A DNA stretch of 64,000 nt from Gordionus sp. m RMFG-2023 (Eukaryota > Nematomorpha > Gordioida > Chordodea > Parachordodidae): positions 32,713,561 through 32,777,560 of the forward strand of contig NC_088775.1 in assembly GCF_954871325.1 (NCBI RefSeq), written 5' to 3'. The position numbers and the translations under genes were made by a program. The notes beneath the pieces are model-generated. The model saw nothing but the letters and a program-made list of their open reading frames with translations, was not told where the DNA came from and made no database searches. Shown here piece by piece: positions 1 through 11,647 of this stretch. Position 1 is the first letter of the stretch. The number at the start of each line of letters is the position of its first letter.

Positions 1-64
1 AATTAACTATACTAATATAAGTAATTGAGTTTCATAAAATTTAAGATAACCTGTTGAGTTCACG

Positions 65-168
65 ACTCAAGTTCATAACTCAAGATCAAAACTCAAGTTC
101 ATGACTCAAGATCAAAACTCAAGTTCATGACTCAAGATCAAAACTCAAGTTCATGACTCAACACTACT
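65..168. repeat. 26-bp tandem repeat, four copies
   Basis: The unit ACTCAAGTTCATGACTCAAG plus ATCAAA recurs with starts at 65, 91, 117 and 143, a constant 26-bp step. The first copy has two substitutions and the last runs out after ACTCA. It is a simple minisatellite without coding potential. Confidence 0.9.
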
Positions 169-468
169 TTCAGGGCTACATTTGGTTTTGCTCTAATAAA
201 TTTAAAATTCTGGCTCTCGTTAATTTATAATTTTGGTTAATTTAATTACTGTTATATTTAAATGTTTATATATATTTTAAAAGGTTAGGCTATTTGAATT
301 ATATAACTTTCTTACATTTTATATTTATGGAGGTCAATGTAATTGCATATTAGTAGAAGTTAAATGACCTAATTATAAAAGACTATATATAGGAAACAAT
401 TTTATAATAAAGAATCTATTGTTTTGACTATAAAAAATGGCGACGAAATAAAAAAAAAAATCTAAGTC

Positions 469-1049
469 GTGCCAAGTTTAATAGTATATATTTTTGTGTT
501 TAAAAAAAAAAATTATATAGGACTAAAGGAAGATTGTTCTATCGAGGACTACGTTGATTATATCAAATATATACTAAATGTGAAAAATATTCCTCAAACT
601 GACGCCACTTTAAAAAAATTATTTATAGCTTATGGAGGAATAAACATTATAACTGATATCAAAAAATTACTCTATCCTAGGAATATAGAGGAGGTAGGAT
701 GGATTGACATATAAAATAGCAAAACAACTATATAAAGATGAAAGAACTATTTTGGCATCAATTGATTTCATAAGTCGCGGGCCTACTGAATCCGTAATGA
801 GCTATTTAAAAAATATAAAGTAGCTAGCCCGAAGATGCGAATTTGGACAATGTAGAACTGAGAATTCGAGATCAATTAATCGCCGGACTAAAGATGTCAC
901 AACTGGATAAAGAACTACGATTAAGATATCCAGATACTAAAGATGAAGACCAACCGTTAAGCTTAAACAAAGTGGTAGAATTGGCTCCCAAAATACATGA
1001 AAACCAAGTCACAATATTATTTCCACTACTGCCTAAATGGGTCCATTGA
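469..1049 (+). pseudogene. Broken gypsy-type retrotransposon gag
   Basis: Three reading-frame pieces in order read like one Ty3/gypsy Gag capsid region. The first (469-714, 81 aa) contains KKLFIAYGGINIITDIKKLL, the usual spot of an 'a-L-lnlvGgea-y-lLkdL' motif. After a frameshift near 710 the second piece reads KIAKQLYKDERTILASIDF and GPTESVMSYLKNIK, then a TAG stop, then LARRCEFGQ. After another frame change the third (843-1049) reads LRIRDQLIAGLKMSQLDKEL. The order (Y-P/E-R, FI-R--Q-ESV--Y---L--LA--CEFG, L-D-LI-GL) is that of gypsy Gag. Frameshifts and a stop show it is dead. No pol or LTR belonging to it was found beside it. The family assignment is by pattern only. Confidence 0.7.
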
Positions 1050-1100
1050 ACCCCATTCTTGTGTAATAATTATATAATTTTTATTATTTTATTGTACTTA

Positions 1101-1460
1101 TTAGAGATTTGCAAAAGTACCCATCGAACCGTACCCAGGCCTAATTTTTTTAAAATAAATCGGGTTCGGGCCTAATATCTTTAAAAAAATTCGGGCCGGG
1201 TAGGGTCGGGCCTAGAATTTTTTTTAAATATATCTAAATTTATCAATTATTTATTGAATTTTTTATGTAAAATAAAAATATTTGATTTTATTTATAGAAA
1301 CTAGACAACATATAACATATGTCTTTTACTTTGAGTAATTTTAAAAATTATTTTCTATATTTAAATAAATTCGTACATGACCGGGCCGGGTCGGTAAATT
1401 TTTTAAAAAAAATTTCGGACCGGGCCGGGCTTGAAAATTAGGCCCGATGCAGATCACTAA
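1101..1460. mobile_element. GC-rich miniature inverted-repeat element (hAT-like), copy 1
   Basis: About 360 bp with ends TTAGAGATTTGCA and (reverse complement of the right end) TTAGTGATCTGCA, 11 of 13 identical. Blocks of CGGGCCGGGT-like sequence next to both ends stand out from the AT-rich surroundings. TACTTA occurs immediately before 1101 and again from 1461, a possible but short target duplication. No coding capacity. Related copies lie at 47701-48073, 52443-52715 and in part at 17837-17990. The TIR style suggests hAT, but superfamily is inferred. Confidence 0.65.
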
Positions 1461-1974
1461 TACTTATGCAGGAATTCTGAGAGTTACCCTGATTCGATAA
1501 ATTACTGCCATATCAATCCTACAAATTTTCTGACACCTTTATAGACGCCTAAGAAAATTTTAGACCAAATAAAAAATTATATTCTCGATTCATAAATTTG
1601 ACGTTCGTCTTTATTAAAGTTTTATTATTAAAATTTTTTTTTAAAAAATTATATCAAAATCAAAATGTTTTTTACAATAATTATGGAAAGTTATTTAACT
1701 ATATAAGAATGTTTCACATTATGGAAATGTGTTACATACTATAAAAATTTACAAGTAATCAAAATTTTTTTGAGTAATATAATAAATTAAACACAGAATT
1801 TCCCACATGTGATTAATAAATCAATTACATATTTTATAATTTTATATATTTTCATAATCCTTAGCGTATTACAATTTTTATAAAAACGGTTAAACAAATT
1901 AATTACGGAATTCAAATTTACTAATTGAGCACGAAATAATGGCGAAAACCGGATGTTTAGTACTACTCTAGTTT
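1461..1974. other. AT-rich DNA with no recognisable feature
   Basis: No reading frame, TIR or tandem repeat that I could support. Frequent poly-A and poly-T runs only. Confidence 0.5.
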
Positions 1975-2004
1975 TTATTTTGGCACGTCGGCATTAATTG
2001 TTTA

Positions 2005-2285
2005 TTTTTGTTTTTTTCGCCAATAACTTTTTATTCTTAAATTCGGCTACGAAAGTGATTGAAGCACTAACCTCTACTAACTAGGCACTAAAGAATGATA
2101 TAAGTTTTATCGTTTGTGCTTTCAATCAACTTTTAAGCGTGAAGTTGGCACAAATTTTTATTTTTGCTTATAACTTTTTTTCCTTAAATTCAGCTACTAT
2201 ACGGATTGAAGCACTAATAAGCACTAACGAAGCACTAAAAAATGATATATGATTCATCGTTAGTGCTTTCAAATGTTCGGCCAAC
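2005..2285. repeat. Two diverged direct copies of a ~140-bp unit
   Basis: Each copy runs from a TAACTTTTT-CTTAAATTC-GCTAC block through GATTGAAGCACTAA and GCACTAAA-AATGATAT, to GTGCTTTCAA and an AACTT-C end (about 2005-2155 and 2157-2285). GAAGCACTAA/GCACTAA also iterates inside each copy. No coding content. Confidence 0.6.
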
Positions 2286-2340
2286 TTCACGGAGCTCAAG
2301 AAGACAAGAGAAATAATAAATTGAGGTAAACAAAAAAAAA

Positions 2341-2880
2341 TTCTTCGGGAAATATTAAGATGTAGTGGGGGGATTTGGTAAATAAAATGAGACATTCAAA
2401 AATGATAAAAGAGGTTTATCATCGGGAAAATTTTCAGGGTGTGGTATTATAGGAGGGGAGTTTGGAATATGTAAAGAAGAATTAACATCGTCGGGAGAAT
2501 TTTTAGGGTATGGAGTGAGAAGGTTTAGCCAATAAAATGGATTATTAGATCATAAATAGAATTTAAATTCGTCGGGAAAATTTTTAGGGTGTGGAGTGAG
2601 AAGGTTTAGCCAATAAAATGGATTATTAGATCATAAATAGAATTTAAATTCGTCGGGAAAATTTTTAGGGTATGGAGTGAGAAGGTTTAGCCAATAAAAT
2701 GGATTATTAGAACATAAATAGAATTTAAAATCGTCGGGGAAATTTTTAGGGTGTGGAGTGAGAAGGTTTAGCCAATAAAATGGATCATTAGAACATCAAT
2801 ATAATTTAACTTTGCCGGGAAATTTTTTCTTTTTAGGGTGTGGGGATAAGGGAGGTTTGGTATAAAATAAAAAATTAAGT
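2341..2880. repeat. 81-bp minisatellite
   Basis: GTCGGG starts recur at 2490, 2571, 2652 and 2733 with exactly 81-bp spacing, and a weaker GCCGGG at 2814. Each unit carries TTTTTAGGGTGTGGAGTGAG and GGTTTAGCCAATAAAATGG. Two more degenerate units precede them (about 2341 and 2418). Non-coding. Confidence 0.85.
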
Positions 2881-2980
2881 AATAATCGGATTGAACTTCC
2901 GTTATAAATAACAGTTCGGGTCCCTGCTTAAATGTTCAACGAAAATTGTTGCAATAATTCGGATTTTTTATAAATATATT

Positions 2981-3300
2981 TATTAATATTTTTTAAAACA
3001 AAAAAGTCTTAACCTCCTCATCCCTTTTCATTCATTATATGCCTTAATTTTATACTATTTACTTTTTTTTAAATTATCTTTTTAAATCCCTTATTTTGGC
3101 CTTGTGCCAGCCGCAAAAAAAGTGAAGAAAAAGTAATATATTTTAATATTTTTTAAAACAATGTCTTAACCTCATCCCTTTTCATTTATTATATGCCTTA
3201 ATTTTATACTATTTACTTTTTTTTTAAATTCTCTTTTTAAATCCCTTATTTTGGCCTTTTAATATATGGTACCAGCCACAAAAAAGAGAAGAAAAAGTAA
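2981..3300. repeat. Tandem duplication, 160-bp unit
   Basis: TTAATATTTTTTAAAACA at about 2982 recurs at about 3142. Both copies go on with GTCTTAACCTC-TCATCCCTTT, ATATGCCTTAATTTTATACT and ATCCCTTATTTTGGCC, ending in AGAAAAAGTAAT. The second copy has a small insertion before its end. Confidence 0.8.
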
Positions 3301-3960
3301 TTATATTCTTTATTTTTTTTCATGAGGATTCGGAATTTTTTTTTCATGGGGATTCGGAATATTTTTAGAAAAATTATTTAAAAAAAAAGATCCCGAATAA
3401 AACTTGAGGATTCAAGATCTTGAATCCCCACGTTGGGATTCCGAATCCTACATGATTCCATATCCCAATACGACATATATATTTAAATAATAAATATGGT
3501 TTGTCAATTTTCCAAAACTGAATATAATATATCGATAAACAATTAAAAAGCAAATTTAATGGTGATTTCATATATAAAAATATTTTTCATTTCTGACGAG
3601 AAAAAAAATTGATTCCAAATTAGAGCTCAAATGGCACATTTACAAACAATACAATGTTTAAAATTCGCTCCTCGCCTAAATAAAAAATGATTTATAAAAA
3701 AAGGCTTTATATCAGCAAAGGTAGAACCAGCCAGACTGAACCTAGGTTAAAAAATCTTTTATCGGATACCAGGAAGGCTCTCGACTGACTAATATCTTAA
3801 ATATTTGTTTTATTGTATGGATATTATTGCGAATCTATCTATTCTTTTCATTTATTATTTTAAAGTTAACTAAATTATATTTCTATGAATTATAAATAAT
3901 TTTTTTTTAAAATATAAATCAACATAAAATTTACATATGGAAAAAAAATAAATTCCAAAT
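3301..3960. other. AT-rich spacer with iterated GATTCGGAA motifs
   Basis: GGATTCGGAAT occurs twice (about 3327 and 3350), then again inverted as ATTCCGAATCC near 3438, giving weak hairpin potential. No supported gene; short frames here lack family features. Confidence 0.4.
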
Positions 3961-4009
3961 TAAACATTATAAAGGTAAAATATTGTATAAATAAGAATAA
4001 GGGAGAAAA

Positions 4010-5809
4010 GCAAGTCTAACGAAGGTCTGTGGAGAAAAACTGCCATTGAAACTTTGTAATTTCTCTTTAGGGATAGCTACAGCCAGTCTCTGTCTGAGGA
4101 AGATGCCTTCTCGCGGATCGCCAGTATGCTTGCAGATGTAAGATCCAATCCTTGAAGAAGGATAATGCACGCTTACCAAAGGAAGTTAAGGTATTATCGT
4201 GATAAAGATGTGATCTTCTGATATTTCCGAATATTTAAAATTTTATGTTTTTTTCTCAAGTAAGTTTGGAGTTTAGTTGGATAATGCTAATGTATCTATA
4301 CAAGATTAGTCCCACCAAAAATTGGCCCCGTGTCCATGGAATCAGGGTGATTCCCTCAGGCCGCTTTCCATCCGATCTGTTAAGCGGATAATTGTGAGGA
4401 TTTCTATGCAATGCTCGCTGGATCAAGGAATTGCAGTGGGTATTTCCTTTGTCGTCTATCGGGATTCTGCAGCCAGAGCGGAAGTGAGGAAAGGTGATTG
4501 TACAATTTAGGCAGATTCTTATTGCGTAGGTTATCTCATTGTTGGTTAGTTGGAGTTTCAGAAAATTCATACACAAATCCAATAAGTTAAGAAGTGAAGA
4601 GAGAACGGTCTGTGCAGAGCATGCTAGAAAATAGAGATTCAACTCAGCATGCTACAACTAGCCTGCCCCAATTCTTCTGTCTATTGAATTTGGGAGATGG
4701 GACATCATAAACGCGTTTCCTCCATAGGATAGCATCATCTAAGGAAAATTCATTTTGTGAGGTGTGGGACGTAATCGTGGCTTTCAAAAGTAGAATGCTC
4801 GAAATAAAGGCAGTGAGAGCAAGATCGGTGGGAGATATAATCCCTAAACTACCACTAGTGGTGGGAATGAAGCGTGAGCCCCTGTTGTTTCAATAAATTT
4901 TAGATTCCTTTTTCATATTTACTTAGAGGGATAGGATATTTAAAAATAGGCCTTGAGTCGAGAGCATAAAATATACGTGGAATGTTAAAGAGGTTCTTGG
5001 AGGAAGAATTACTAATGCTAGGGTAGCAATTTAAGGAGGTCATCAGGCTTAAAAAGGATACAAAGAGTAGAATTGAGAAAGCCACTCATTGTAGTAAATC
5101 CGCCTATTGGGGTGCCTAGATGTGATAGCTCCTCCTTGGAGGTAATCTTGAAATTGTGTGGATTTTGATCTGAGGAGTTTACACAAACTCAGATTTGGGA
5201 GGGTTAAGAGAATGAGACTAACAGCACATCCCATTTCCTTGATAATGTGTACGGCCTTATTGGTTTCCAATTGAGGTCCATTAATGATTCCATCGTCTAT
5301 ATACAAGACGTGGAGAGTGAATATTCTGAATTAATGATTTGAAATATAATATTTATTGCCAGACAAAATAAAAGGGATCATAGTGGAACCCTTGTTGGAT
5401 ACCCTCGGCTGAGACTATTTTTGAGAGTTGAATTGCAAAATTGATGGAATTGGTAATAAGAATAGACAAATTTGGTGTAGCATGGGAATTTCTCGTTGAT
5501 TGCAAGAATGAGTTAAGAAAGAGGGTGTTGTACGCTTTAGAAAATCAATTTTGATAAGTGTTCCATTTGTGGGATTGCTCTCCAAATTAAGAAGAGTAAG
5601 ATATACAGCTGCCTCACATCCGCCAATGACTCCTACCCCTAATTGAAAGGGGGTGAGAAGGTGAGAGGCCTTTTATTTTATAATGAATTTAATCATTTTA
5701 GCGACAAGGAGGCGAAAAGTTGAACCAATGGATATTGGTCTAATATCGTTGTTATAGCTATAAGTCTGGCTCCAAAAAGAATGGGGGAGACAAAGCTGGG
5801 AACATCAAT
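4010..5809 (-). pseudogene. Reverse-transcriptase gene, 3' part (split and decayed)
   Basis: Minus-strand C-terminal two thirds of a non-LTR-type reverse transcriptase of the widespread animal family with a Y-DDG catalytic box. From 5809 downwards: DVPSFVSPILFGARLIAI; FQLGVGVIGGCEAAVYL; LIKIDF (first catalytic Asp); VSAEGIQQGF (the EGVQQGDP box, with D changed); VLYIDDGIINGPQLETNKA (the Y-DDG active-site box, about 5250-5306); a long low-identity stretch; then SLIQRAL and RSDGKRPEGITLIPWTRGQF (about 4322-4420), the conserved late R-DGKRPDG-TL-PW-RG motif; and finally GDPREGIFLRQRLAVAI near 4100. Several frameshifts and stops break the frame. The N-terminal part lies at 15959-16570, beyond a 10-kb insertion. 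I recognise the family by pattern; the subclade is not certain. Confidence 0.72.
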
Positions 5810-6120
5810 TGTTAAAATTATATACAATAAATAACTCTACCAGCACAACGCTATTTTATAACTCACACAATTTAACAACTCAACTCTAAAACTAAAATTA
5901 ATAAATATTCAATTCCAAATTTTATTCGCCTACTAAATAAAATATAAAAAAAACAAAAAGTCATAATAATTATAAAATCTAGTCCCTTTTATACTTTTTT
6001 GAGACAAAGAGATCACGAGTTCTACACGTGATATATAAAATCAGGCAACTATTTATAAATTTGATAAATATTAAACAAAATAATTTTCAATAATAAATAA
6101 TTTTAAATAATTATATGACA
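5810..6120. repeat. LTR-like terminal direct repeat, copy 1 (311 bp)
   Basis: Begins TGTTAAAATTATATAC and ends TTATATGACA, i.e. TG...CA in plus orientation. A second copy of ~307 bp lies at 15652-15958 in the same orientation, roughly 90% identical by eye (shared TTTAACAACTCAACTCTAAA, GATATATAAAATCAGGCAAC and others). The pair brackets the insertion that splits the reverse-transcriptase gene. I found no convincing primer-binding site beside either copy. Confidence 0.75.
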
Positions 6121-6307
6121 CGCTCTCAACAAATGAGCTCATTCTACCCTCATATTGTTGGCCCCATTGTGACTTTAGAATATGCATACTTTTAGAAATC
6201 TAATTTATCATGGGTTCTCTTAATTTACTAATTATCATTAATTCCAAATTATTTTATTATCAATTAACCATAAAATATCATTCATTTTCGAGAATATATA
6301 TTTTTTA

Positions 6308-6347
6308 GGTTACTGCCACTTTCGGAGGGTATATTATTTTTTTATTA
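6308..6347 (+). repeat. Outer terminal inverted repeat, left
   Basis: About 40 bp starting GGTTACTGCCACTTTCGGAG, preceded by the direct repeat ATTTTTTA at 6300-6307. It pairs with 13349-13388. Confidence 0.8.
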
Positions 6348-6355
6348 TTTTTTTT

Positions 6356-7085
6356 TTGTTATTATTTTATGTTTATGTTATTATTTTATGTTTATGTTAT
6401 TATTTTATGTTTATGTTATTATTTTATGTTTATGTTATTATTTTATGTTTATGTTATTATTTTATGTTTATGTTATTATTTTATGTTTATGTTATTATTT
6501 TATGTTATTATTTTATGTTTATGTTATTATTTTATGTTATTTTTTTATGTTATTTTTTTATGTTATTTTTTTATGTTATTTTTTTATGTTATTTTTTTAT
6601 GTTATTTTTTATGTTATTTTTTTATGTTATTTTTTTATGTTATTTTTTTATGTTATTTTTTTATGTTATTTTTTTATGTTATTTTTTTATGTTATTTATT
6701 TATATTATTTTTTTATGTTATTTTTTTATGTTATTTATTTATGTTATTTATTTATGTTATTTATTTATGTTATTTTTTTATGTTATATTTTTATGTTATA
6801 TTTTTATGTTATATTTTTATGTTATATTTTTATGTTATATTTTTATGTTATATTTTTATGTTATTTTTTTATGTTATTTTTTTATGTTATTTTTTTATGT
6901 TATTTTTTTATGTTATTTTTTTATGTTATTTTTTTATGTTATTTTTTTATGTTATTTTTTTATGTTATTTTTTTATGTTATTTTTTTATGTTATTTTTTT
7001 ATGTTATTTTTTTATGTTATTTTTTTATGTTATTTTTTTATGTTATTTTTTTATGTTATTTTTTTATGTTATTTTTTTATGATAT
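6356..7085 (+). repeat. Expanded 19-bp/13-bp microsatellite in the left arm
   Basis: Starts with a ~19-bp unit (ATTATTTTATGTTTATGTT) and passes at ~6530 into a 13-bp unit (ATGTTATTTTTTT) repeated about 40 times with few variants (ATGTTATATTTTT, ATGTTATTTATTT). All three plus frames are open only because the unit lacks stop codons in that phase; the resulting FYVIFLCYF-type peptides are not genes. The right arm has only a trace of the same motif (13322-13340). Confidence 0.9.
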
Positions 7086-7117
7086 TTTTTTTTATCAATT
7101 TTTTATTTTTAAGTTAT

Positions 7118-7310
7118 ATTTTTGAGAATTTTGCATACAAATTTTTTTTTTGTGGTAAAATATAGGAATTATTAATTCCGCATATTTAAGTTATATTTAG
7201 GAGAATTTTGCATACAAATTTAATTTTTTTTGTGGTAAAATATTTAAATTATTTTTATAGGAAAATTTTGCCTACAAATTATATTTTTTATTTAGGTCTA
7301 CAAATTTTTA
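7118..7310. repeat. Sub-terminal ~80-bp repeats of the Merlin arm, left
   Basis: GAGAATTTTGC(A/C)TACAAA occurs at about 7122, 7202 and 7260, with GGAATTATTAATTCCGCATA between the first two. The same module occurs at 8595-8670 and, inverted, at 11811-11832 and three times at 13030-13280. It is probably the terminal repeat of the Merlin-like family. Confidence 0.65.
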
Positions 7311-7459
7311 TTGACCCCACCTTTGAAGTTTAAGTGATTTTTAACTTTTCTAGTGAAGGGTTAAATAGAAATATAGTATTAATTGACGCAATTAAATATA
7401 GTATTCAAATTTATACACGATATTTAGTATTAAATACTCAATTTTATTCATTGAATTGA

Positions 7460-8517
7460 AATATATTATTAGTTAATACAATCATTTATAAAATGAATAA
7501 AAATGTCAGAACGATTTAAAAATTTATATTTTCTAAAATATCTATATTCAAGAAGATATTCATGAATATTATCGCGATCCCCATGTCTTTTGTAGTTTGT
7601 TTTTAGATCCCGTCACAGCCTTCCGACTTTTTGGGTGTGGATGGATTTGTCATTAGGATCAACAAATTTTCGAGAATGATTGACCCAATAATGGAAATAA
7701 TTAGCTTGTTCTAGCCTATTATATCTAAGATAAATAGATTTAAATTTATTACCACTTTTGATTTACAGGAAAAATATATTTGCATACCCTAACCACGAGT
7801 TAGTCATTATCGTCGAATCTTGCATCACATTATCTTTAACCACACGCAGTGTGGTATCTTGATCCCTTGTTGTTGTAGCAGTCAGAAAAATTTCATTAGT
7901 CTCCCGACATATGCCACCAATGATCCATATAGCCTCGGAGGTCAAATGCCGACCACGATTATATTTGCGCTTCTACACATGAGTTTCATCAATTTCAATA
8001 ACGCGGCCGGGTCCCCCGATCTTTGAATAATTGGAAGCTATATGGAACCCACATACTTTACGAAATTTTTTGAACCTACATAAGTGAAATAAAAAACCAT
8101 ATTTTACTTTAAATTACCATCTAGAAATTGCATTCCTATCATAATCTAATTCTATCGAAGCATTTAAAATTGTATAACGGCCTAAAAATAATTTGGTTTT
8201 TGAATATTTTTTAAAGAATTAGTACTTATGTACAAGTACACTAGTCTTAAAAATTTTTCAACGTCCCAAATCCTTTAAAAAATAGAATCTAAAAATTGGT
8301 CATTTATAATATCAAAATTAATATTACCTTTCCATATCGAATGTGATCTACGACACCTATTGCATCGGTATCGCAAACTCTTCTTGTTTTTTTCTACCCT
8401 CATTATGGAATTGCAACAAGTATGTTGTATTCCTGAAGGTATTAAATGGTTGTTTAGACAAAACTCATAAGTTGTTTCATCATTTTGGGTATATACACCC
8501 ACTTTAAAAATATTCAT
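7460..8517 (-). pseudogene. Merlin/ISXO2-type transposase, left-arm copy (broken)
   Basis: Reading on the minus strand: from 8517 an 80-aa frame with a zinc-ribbon CC-N and RCNRCRRSHSIWKG; then, after frame changes, an EIDET remnant; TSEAIWIIGGICRETNEIFL and TATTTRDQDTTLRVVKDNVM (7763-7945), matching the DDE core of ISXO2-like (Merlin) transposases; then NHS-FVDPNDKSIHTQKV, the typical N-HS--FVDP-TGAHTQ-IE block with the late acidic region; then DLKTNYKRHGDRDN, the W---K--- region, where a TGA replaces the expected Trp. The DDE domain catalyses cut-and-paste transposition. This copy keeps its N-terminal 24 codons, which the right-arm copy lacks. Frameshifts and stops make it non-functional. 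Confidence 0.75.
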
Positions 8518-8715
8518 TTTATAAAAAAAGAGGAAATAATATTAAGATTGTATGGAAGAATAATCGGAAGTAAAAATTATTTTTTTTAAAAAAATTTGTA
8601 GGCAAAATTCTCCTACCCCCTCTCTCCTCCATATATAAACGATGCGGAATTAAGAATTCCTATATTTTTTTACCCCTAATACAACATTTAGAAAATATTT
8701 TTCAAAATGGTAATA

Positions 8716-8795
8716 GGAAAAAAACCCCTGGAAAAAAAACCCCGGAAAAAACCCCCGGAAATAACCCCCAGGAAATAAAACCCCCTGAGATTTTT
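8716..8795 (+). repeat. MULE terminal repeat, left
   Basis: Iterated GGAAAAAAACCCC, GGAAAAAAAACCCC, GGAAAAAACCCCC, GGAAATAACCCCC and GGAAATAAAACCCCC, mirrored in G orientation at 11648-11736. Confidence 0.7.
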
Positions 8796-9797
8796 TTTAT
8801 ACACTCTCATATTTAAGTATAATCTAGCAATAATTTATATTGAATTGGTATTTAGACAATTGCAAGTTAATAATTTGTTAAAAATATTATGACCTCATCA
8901 ATTTTGCTGATAGACCATTCATGCTTCCTCCACCCCACCTCCTCCTACTGTCATGAGCCTTGCTGGAGTTGGTGTGCCTCCTATGAATATGATGCACCAT
9001 CCAAATTTACCCCCAAATATGATGGGTTATTTTTATTTACTATTGATACTTAAAACGTTATGTATATTCTAAATTATTAGAAGTAACTGCTTGCATAAAT
9101 AGGCCAATCCAAACAGATTTTTTTAAAATACAAATTTATTTAAGCAGATAATCAATTTTTAGAAATACATCTGTATATAACTTGATTGGTTGTTAGCAGC
9201 CAGTATATAAAGAAATATAAACTTAATTCATTGCATATTTAAAAGATGAATATTGAAATAAATTCGTGATTTATTATAATAGAAACAAATATACATTCAC
9301 CAATATACAATTTAATTCAGTGAAACCATTAAAATGCAAAGGGAAAATACTCGATTTTTTTGCATTTGGTATTTTGAATATATGTGATAATTTTAATTTA
9401 TTCATGATTTCTTACCTCATTGATATGCAACTACCTTTAGTTTTTAGCTTATTAAAATGTATTATGATCATTAAGTTTTAAAATGTATTTTTAATCAAAA
9501 GAATAAAAATTGTTTATAAATTAAAAACGCTATAATTGGTATTTAGACAATTGCAAATTAATAATTTGTTAAAAATATTATTATTCAGCAACTAGTTAAA
9601 TGAACAGATATTAAAATGTATTATGATCATTATGTTTTAAATTGTATTTTTAATCAAAAGAATAATAATTGTTTATCAATTAAAAACGCTATAATTGGTA
9701 TTTATTTATAAATTAAACAATAATAATTTGGATCTTTAAGCCGTATAAAGACAAAAAAAAAATTAAATTTACAAAAATATTTTATTCATAAAAAAAA

Positions 9798-11325
9798 TTT
9801 AATGGATCTTATTCATCCTGGAAAGCTCATATTTGAAGGTTATTCTTATACCATACATAAAAAAATGCTCAAACAAGATTAGATGGCGCTGCTCAAAGAA
9901 TTCTTCTTTTAAATGCCGAGCAATACTTTTTTAAACACTCGATAATCAAGACCCGTTTCTTGATACAGCTCATAATCATCCATCAAATATTGATGGACTA
10001 GTAGCAATGAAATCCATTGTTAACATGGAGAAGCGATGTGCAGACTCTTTGGCAAAACCTCTTTAAATTTATGCAGAGGAAATTGTAAAATTAGACCATA
10101 GAGTTGAGTCGCATATGTTATCGGAAGATTCTATAAAAAGAACTCTAAGGAATCACAAAGCAATGCAACACCCTTTAAATCTTGAGAATTTGGAAGACCT
10201 AGTTATTGAAGGTATTAGTTTAAATATAATTATATTTTCATAAAAATTTAAATATTATAGGTGATTGAGCAAATTGTGGCTCCCAGAACTCAAAACGATT
10301 TTTATTATTTGATAATGGCCCACAAGTTGAAGAACGCATAATAATGTTCGCAGATGATTCCTTGAATCTAATATCATATAGGACAGAGTGGTATATGGAT
10401 GGTAATTTTGCCATGTCCCCAAAAAATTTTCTACTATTATATGTGATTAGAGTAGCAATAAACAATATTTTTATCACAGCGGTTTATTGTTTCCAGAAAA
10501 AAACTCAAAGTACTTATGAAATAATATTTCAAACAATAATGTCTAAATGTCAGGAAAGGGATTTGTTTCCTGATCCATGGTATATATACATGGATTTCGA
10601 AAAGTCTGCTATGACCGCTGTTAAGAGTATCATTGGTATGATTATTAATATGTTTAATAATTTATATTTATTTTTTCGATTAAGGGGTCACATCGTAATT
10701 AGAGGATGTTTTTACCATTTGTGTCAAAGTACACATAGAAAAATTCAGAAGCTGGGTCTGGAAAGCGAATACAGGACCGATGAAACTCTAAGTTTTTTTT
10801 GTGGCATGATGGACGGCTTAGCATTCGTTCCGTTATGATGGACAATGCAATGACATTCCTGAGATCATTACTCCGAGCAATGGTAAGGACATTCTTGATT
10901 ATTTCGATAAAAATTGTGTCAATGGAGTATCAAGGGAGGTCATGAGAAGCAATTCTCAATCCCAAACACGTCGAATTGAGCCTCGATTTCCTCCAGAAAC
11001 CTGGAACGTGAATCAAAGCACTCTCTCAGATGAAGAACGAACAAATAATCTATGCGAAGGTTGGAATCATCGTTTTTCTAATCTGGTTGGGAATAAACAC
11101 CCATCAATCTGGGCACTCATTAAAAAAATGAAATGCGAGGTGGCTGCCGATGAAACCAAACTTGAAAGATGGCGTGTAGGTAGTTGGACATCGAAAACAA
11201 AATCACAGAGTTCTAACAACCAGATTCGGCTAAAGAAACTTTGCGAAGAATACCGTGATGGGGTGCGAAGCCTTCCAGATTTTTTAAGAGCGATTTCCTT
11301 TAATATTCGATGTCAACCCATATAA
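9798..11325 (+). pseudogene. MULE transposase with FLYWCH-like N-terminus (broken)
   Basis: From 9798 the plus strand reads KLIFEGYSYTIHK, the start of a FLYWCH-type zinc finger, then RLDGAAQRILL, HNHPSNIDGLVA and a helical EDSIKRTLRNHK stretch. A 49-bp GT-AG intron (10212-10260) fits the frame. The MULE core follows: EWYMDGNFAMSPKNFLLLYV (first catalytic Asp in the W--DGTF box), DPWYIYMDFEKSAMTAVKSI (second Asp, D-E-A), GCFYHLCQSTHRKIQKLGL (C--H box). From 10942 come ERTNNLCEGWNHRFSNLVG and HPSIWALIKKMKCE, the conserved late RTNN--EGWH-R box. A TGA after GD (10264), frameshifts near 10640 and 10840 and an in-frame TAA/TAG make it inactive. Family assignment is firm; activity is lost. Confidence 0.85.
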
Positions 11326-11647
11326 TTATTATTATAAATTACAAAATTTTTATATACATAATCATGATTTACCAATAAAATAAACATTTCTTATTTCTAA
11401 GTTTTGTCAAATTTAGTCTATTTAATATCATATTTAAAGATGGTATTGTATTTTTATTATAGCAAATTTTTTTTACATTACATAGTTATTTATATATATA
11501 TATATATATATATTGAGGCATTTTTTCCCAGTACCAATTTAAACATAAGTTTTTCTTATTTAAGCATTTTTTATGGAGAGTAGGCCAAATAAAAATATAT
11601 CTATATTATTAGGTCTTAACTAAATTCTATAAAAATGAAAAAAAATT

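Noticed and set aside
65-168. Regularly spaced repeats resembling a CRISPR array
   Set aside because: The 26-bp units are directly contiguous with no unique spacers, and the genome is eukaryotic.
469-714. Novel 81-aa host gene
   Set aside because: Joins in order with two neighbouring frames into a gypsy Gag pattern.
4322-4510. Plus-strand ORF MAPCPWNQGDSLRPLS
   Set aside because: Antisense shadow of the conserved R-DGKRPEG-TLIPW-RG motif of the reverse transcriptase.
6356-7165. Three overlapping open frames of 237-269 codons encoding FYVIFLCYF repeats, like a multi-pass membrane protein
   Set aside because: They are all reading phases of a 13/19-bp microsatellite that lacks stop codons; no conserved sequence outside the repeat.
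7763-8517. Bacterial insertion sequence (ISXO2-like) from contamination
   Set aside because: The arms have eukaryotic Merlin features, lie in intron-containing AT-rich animal DNA and are nested in eukaryotic elements.
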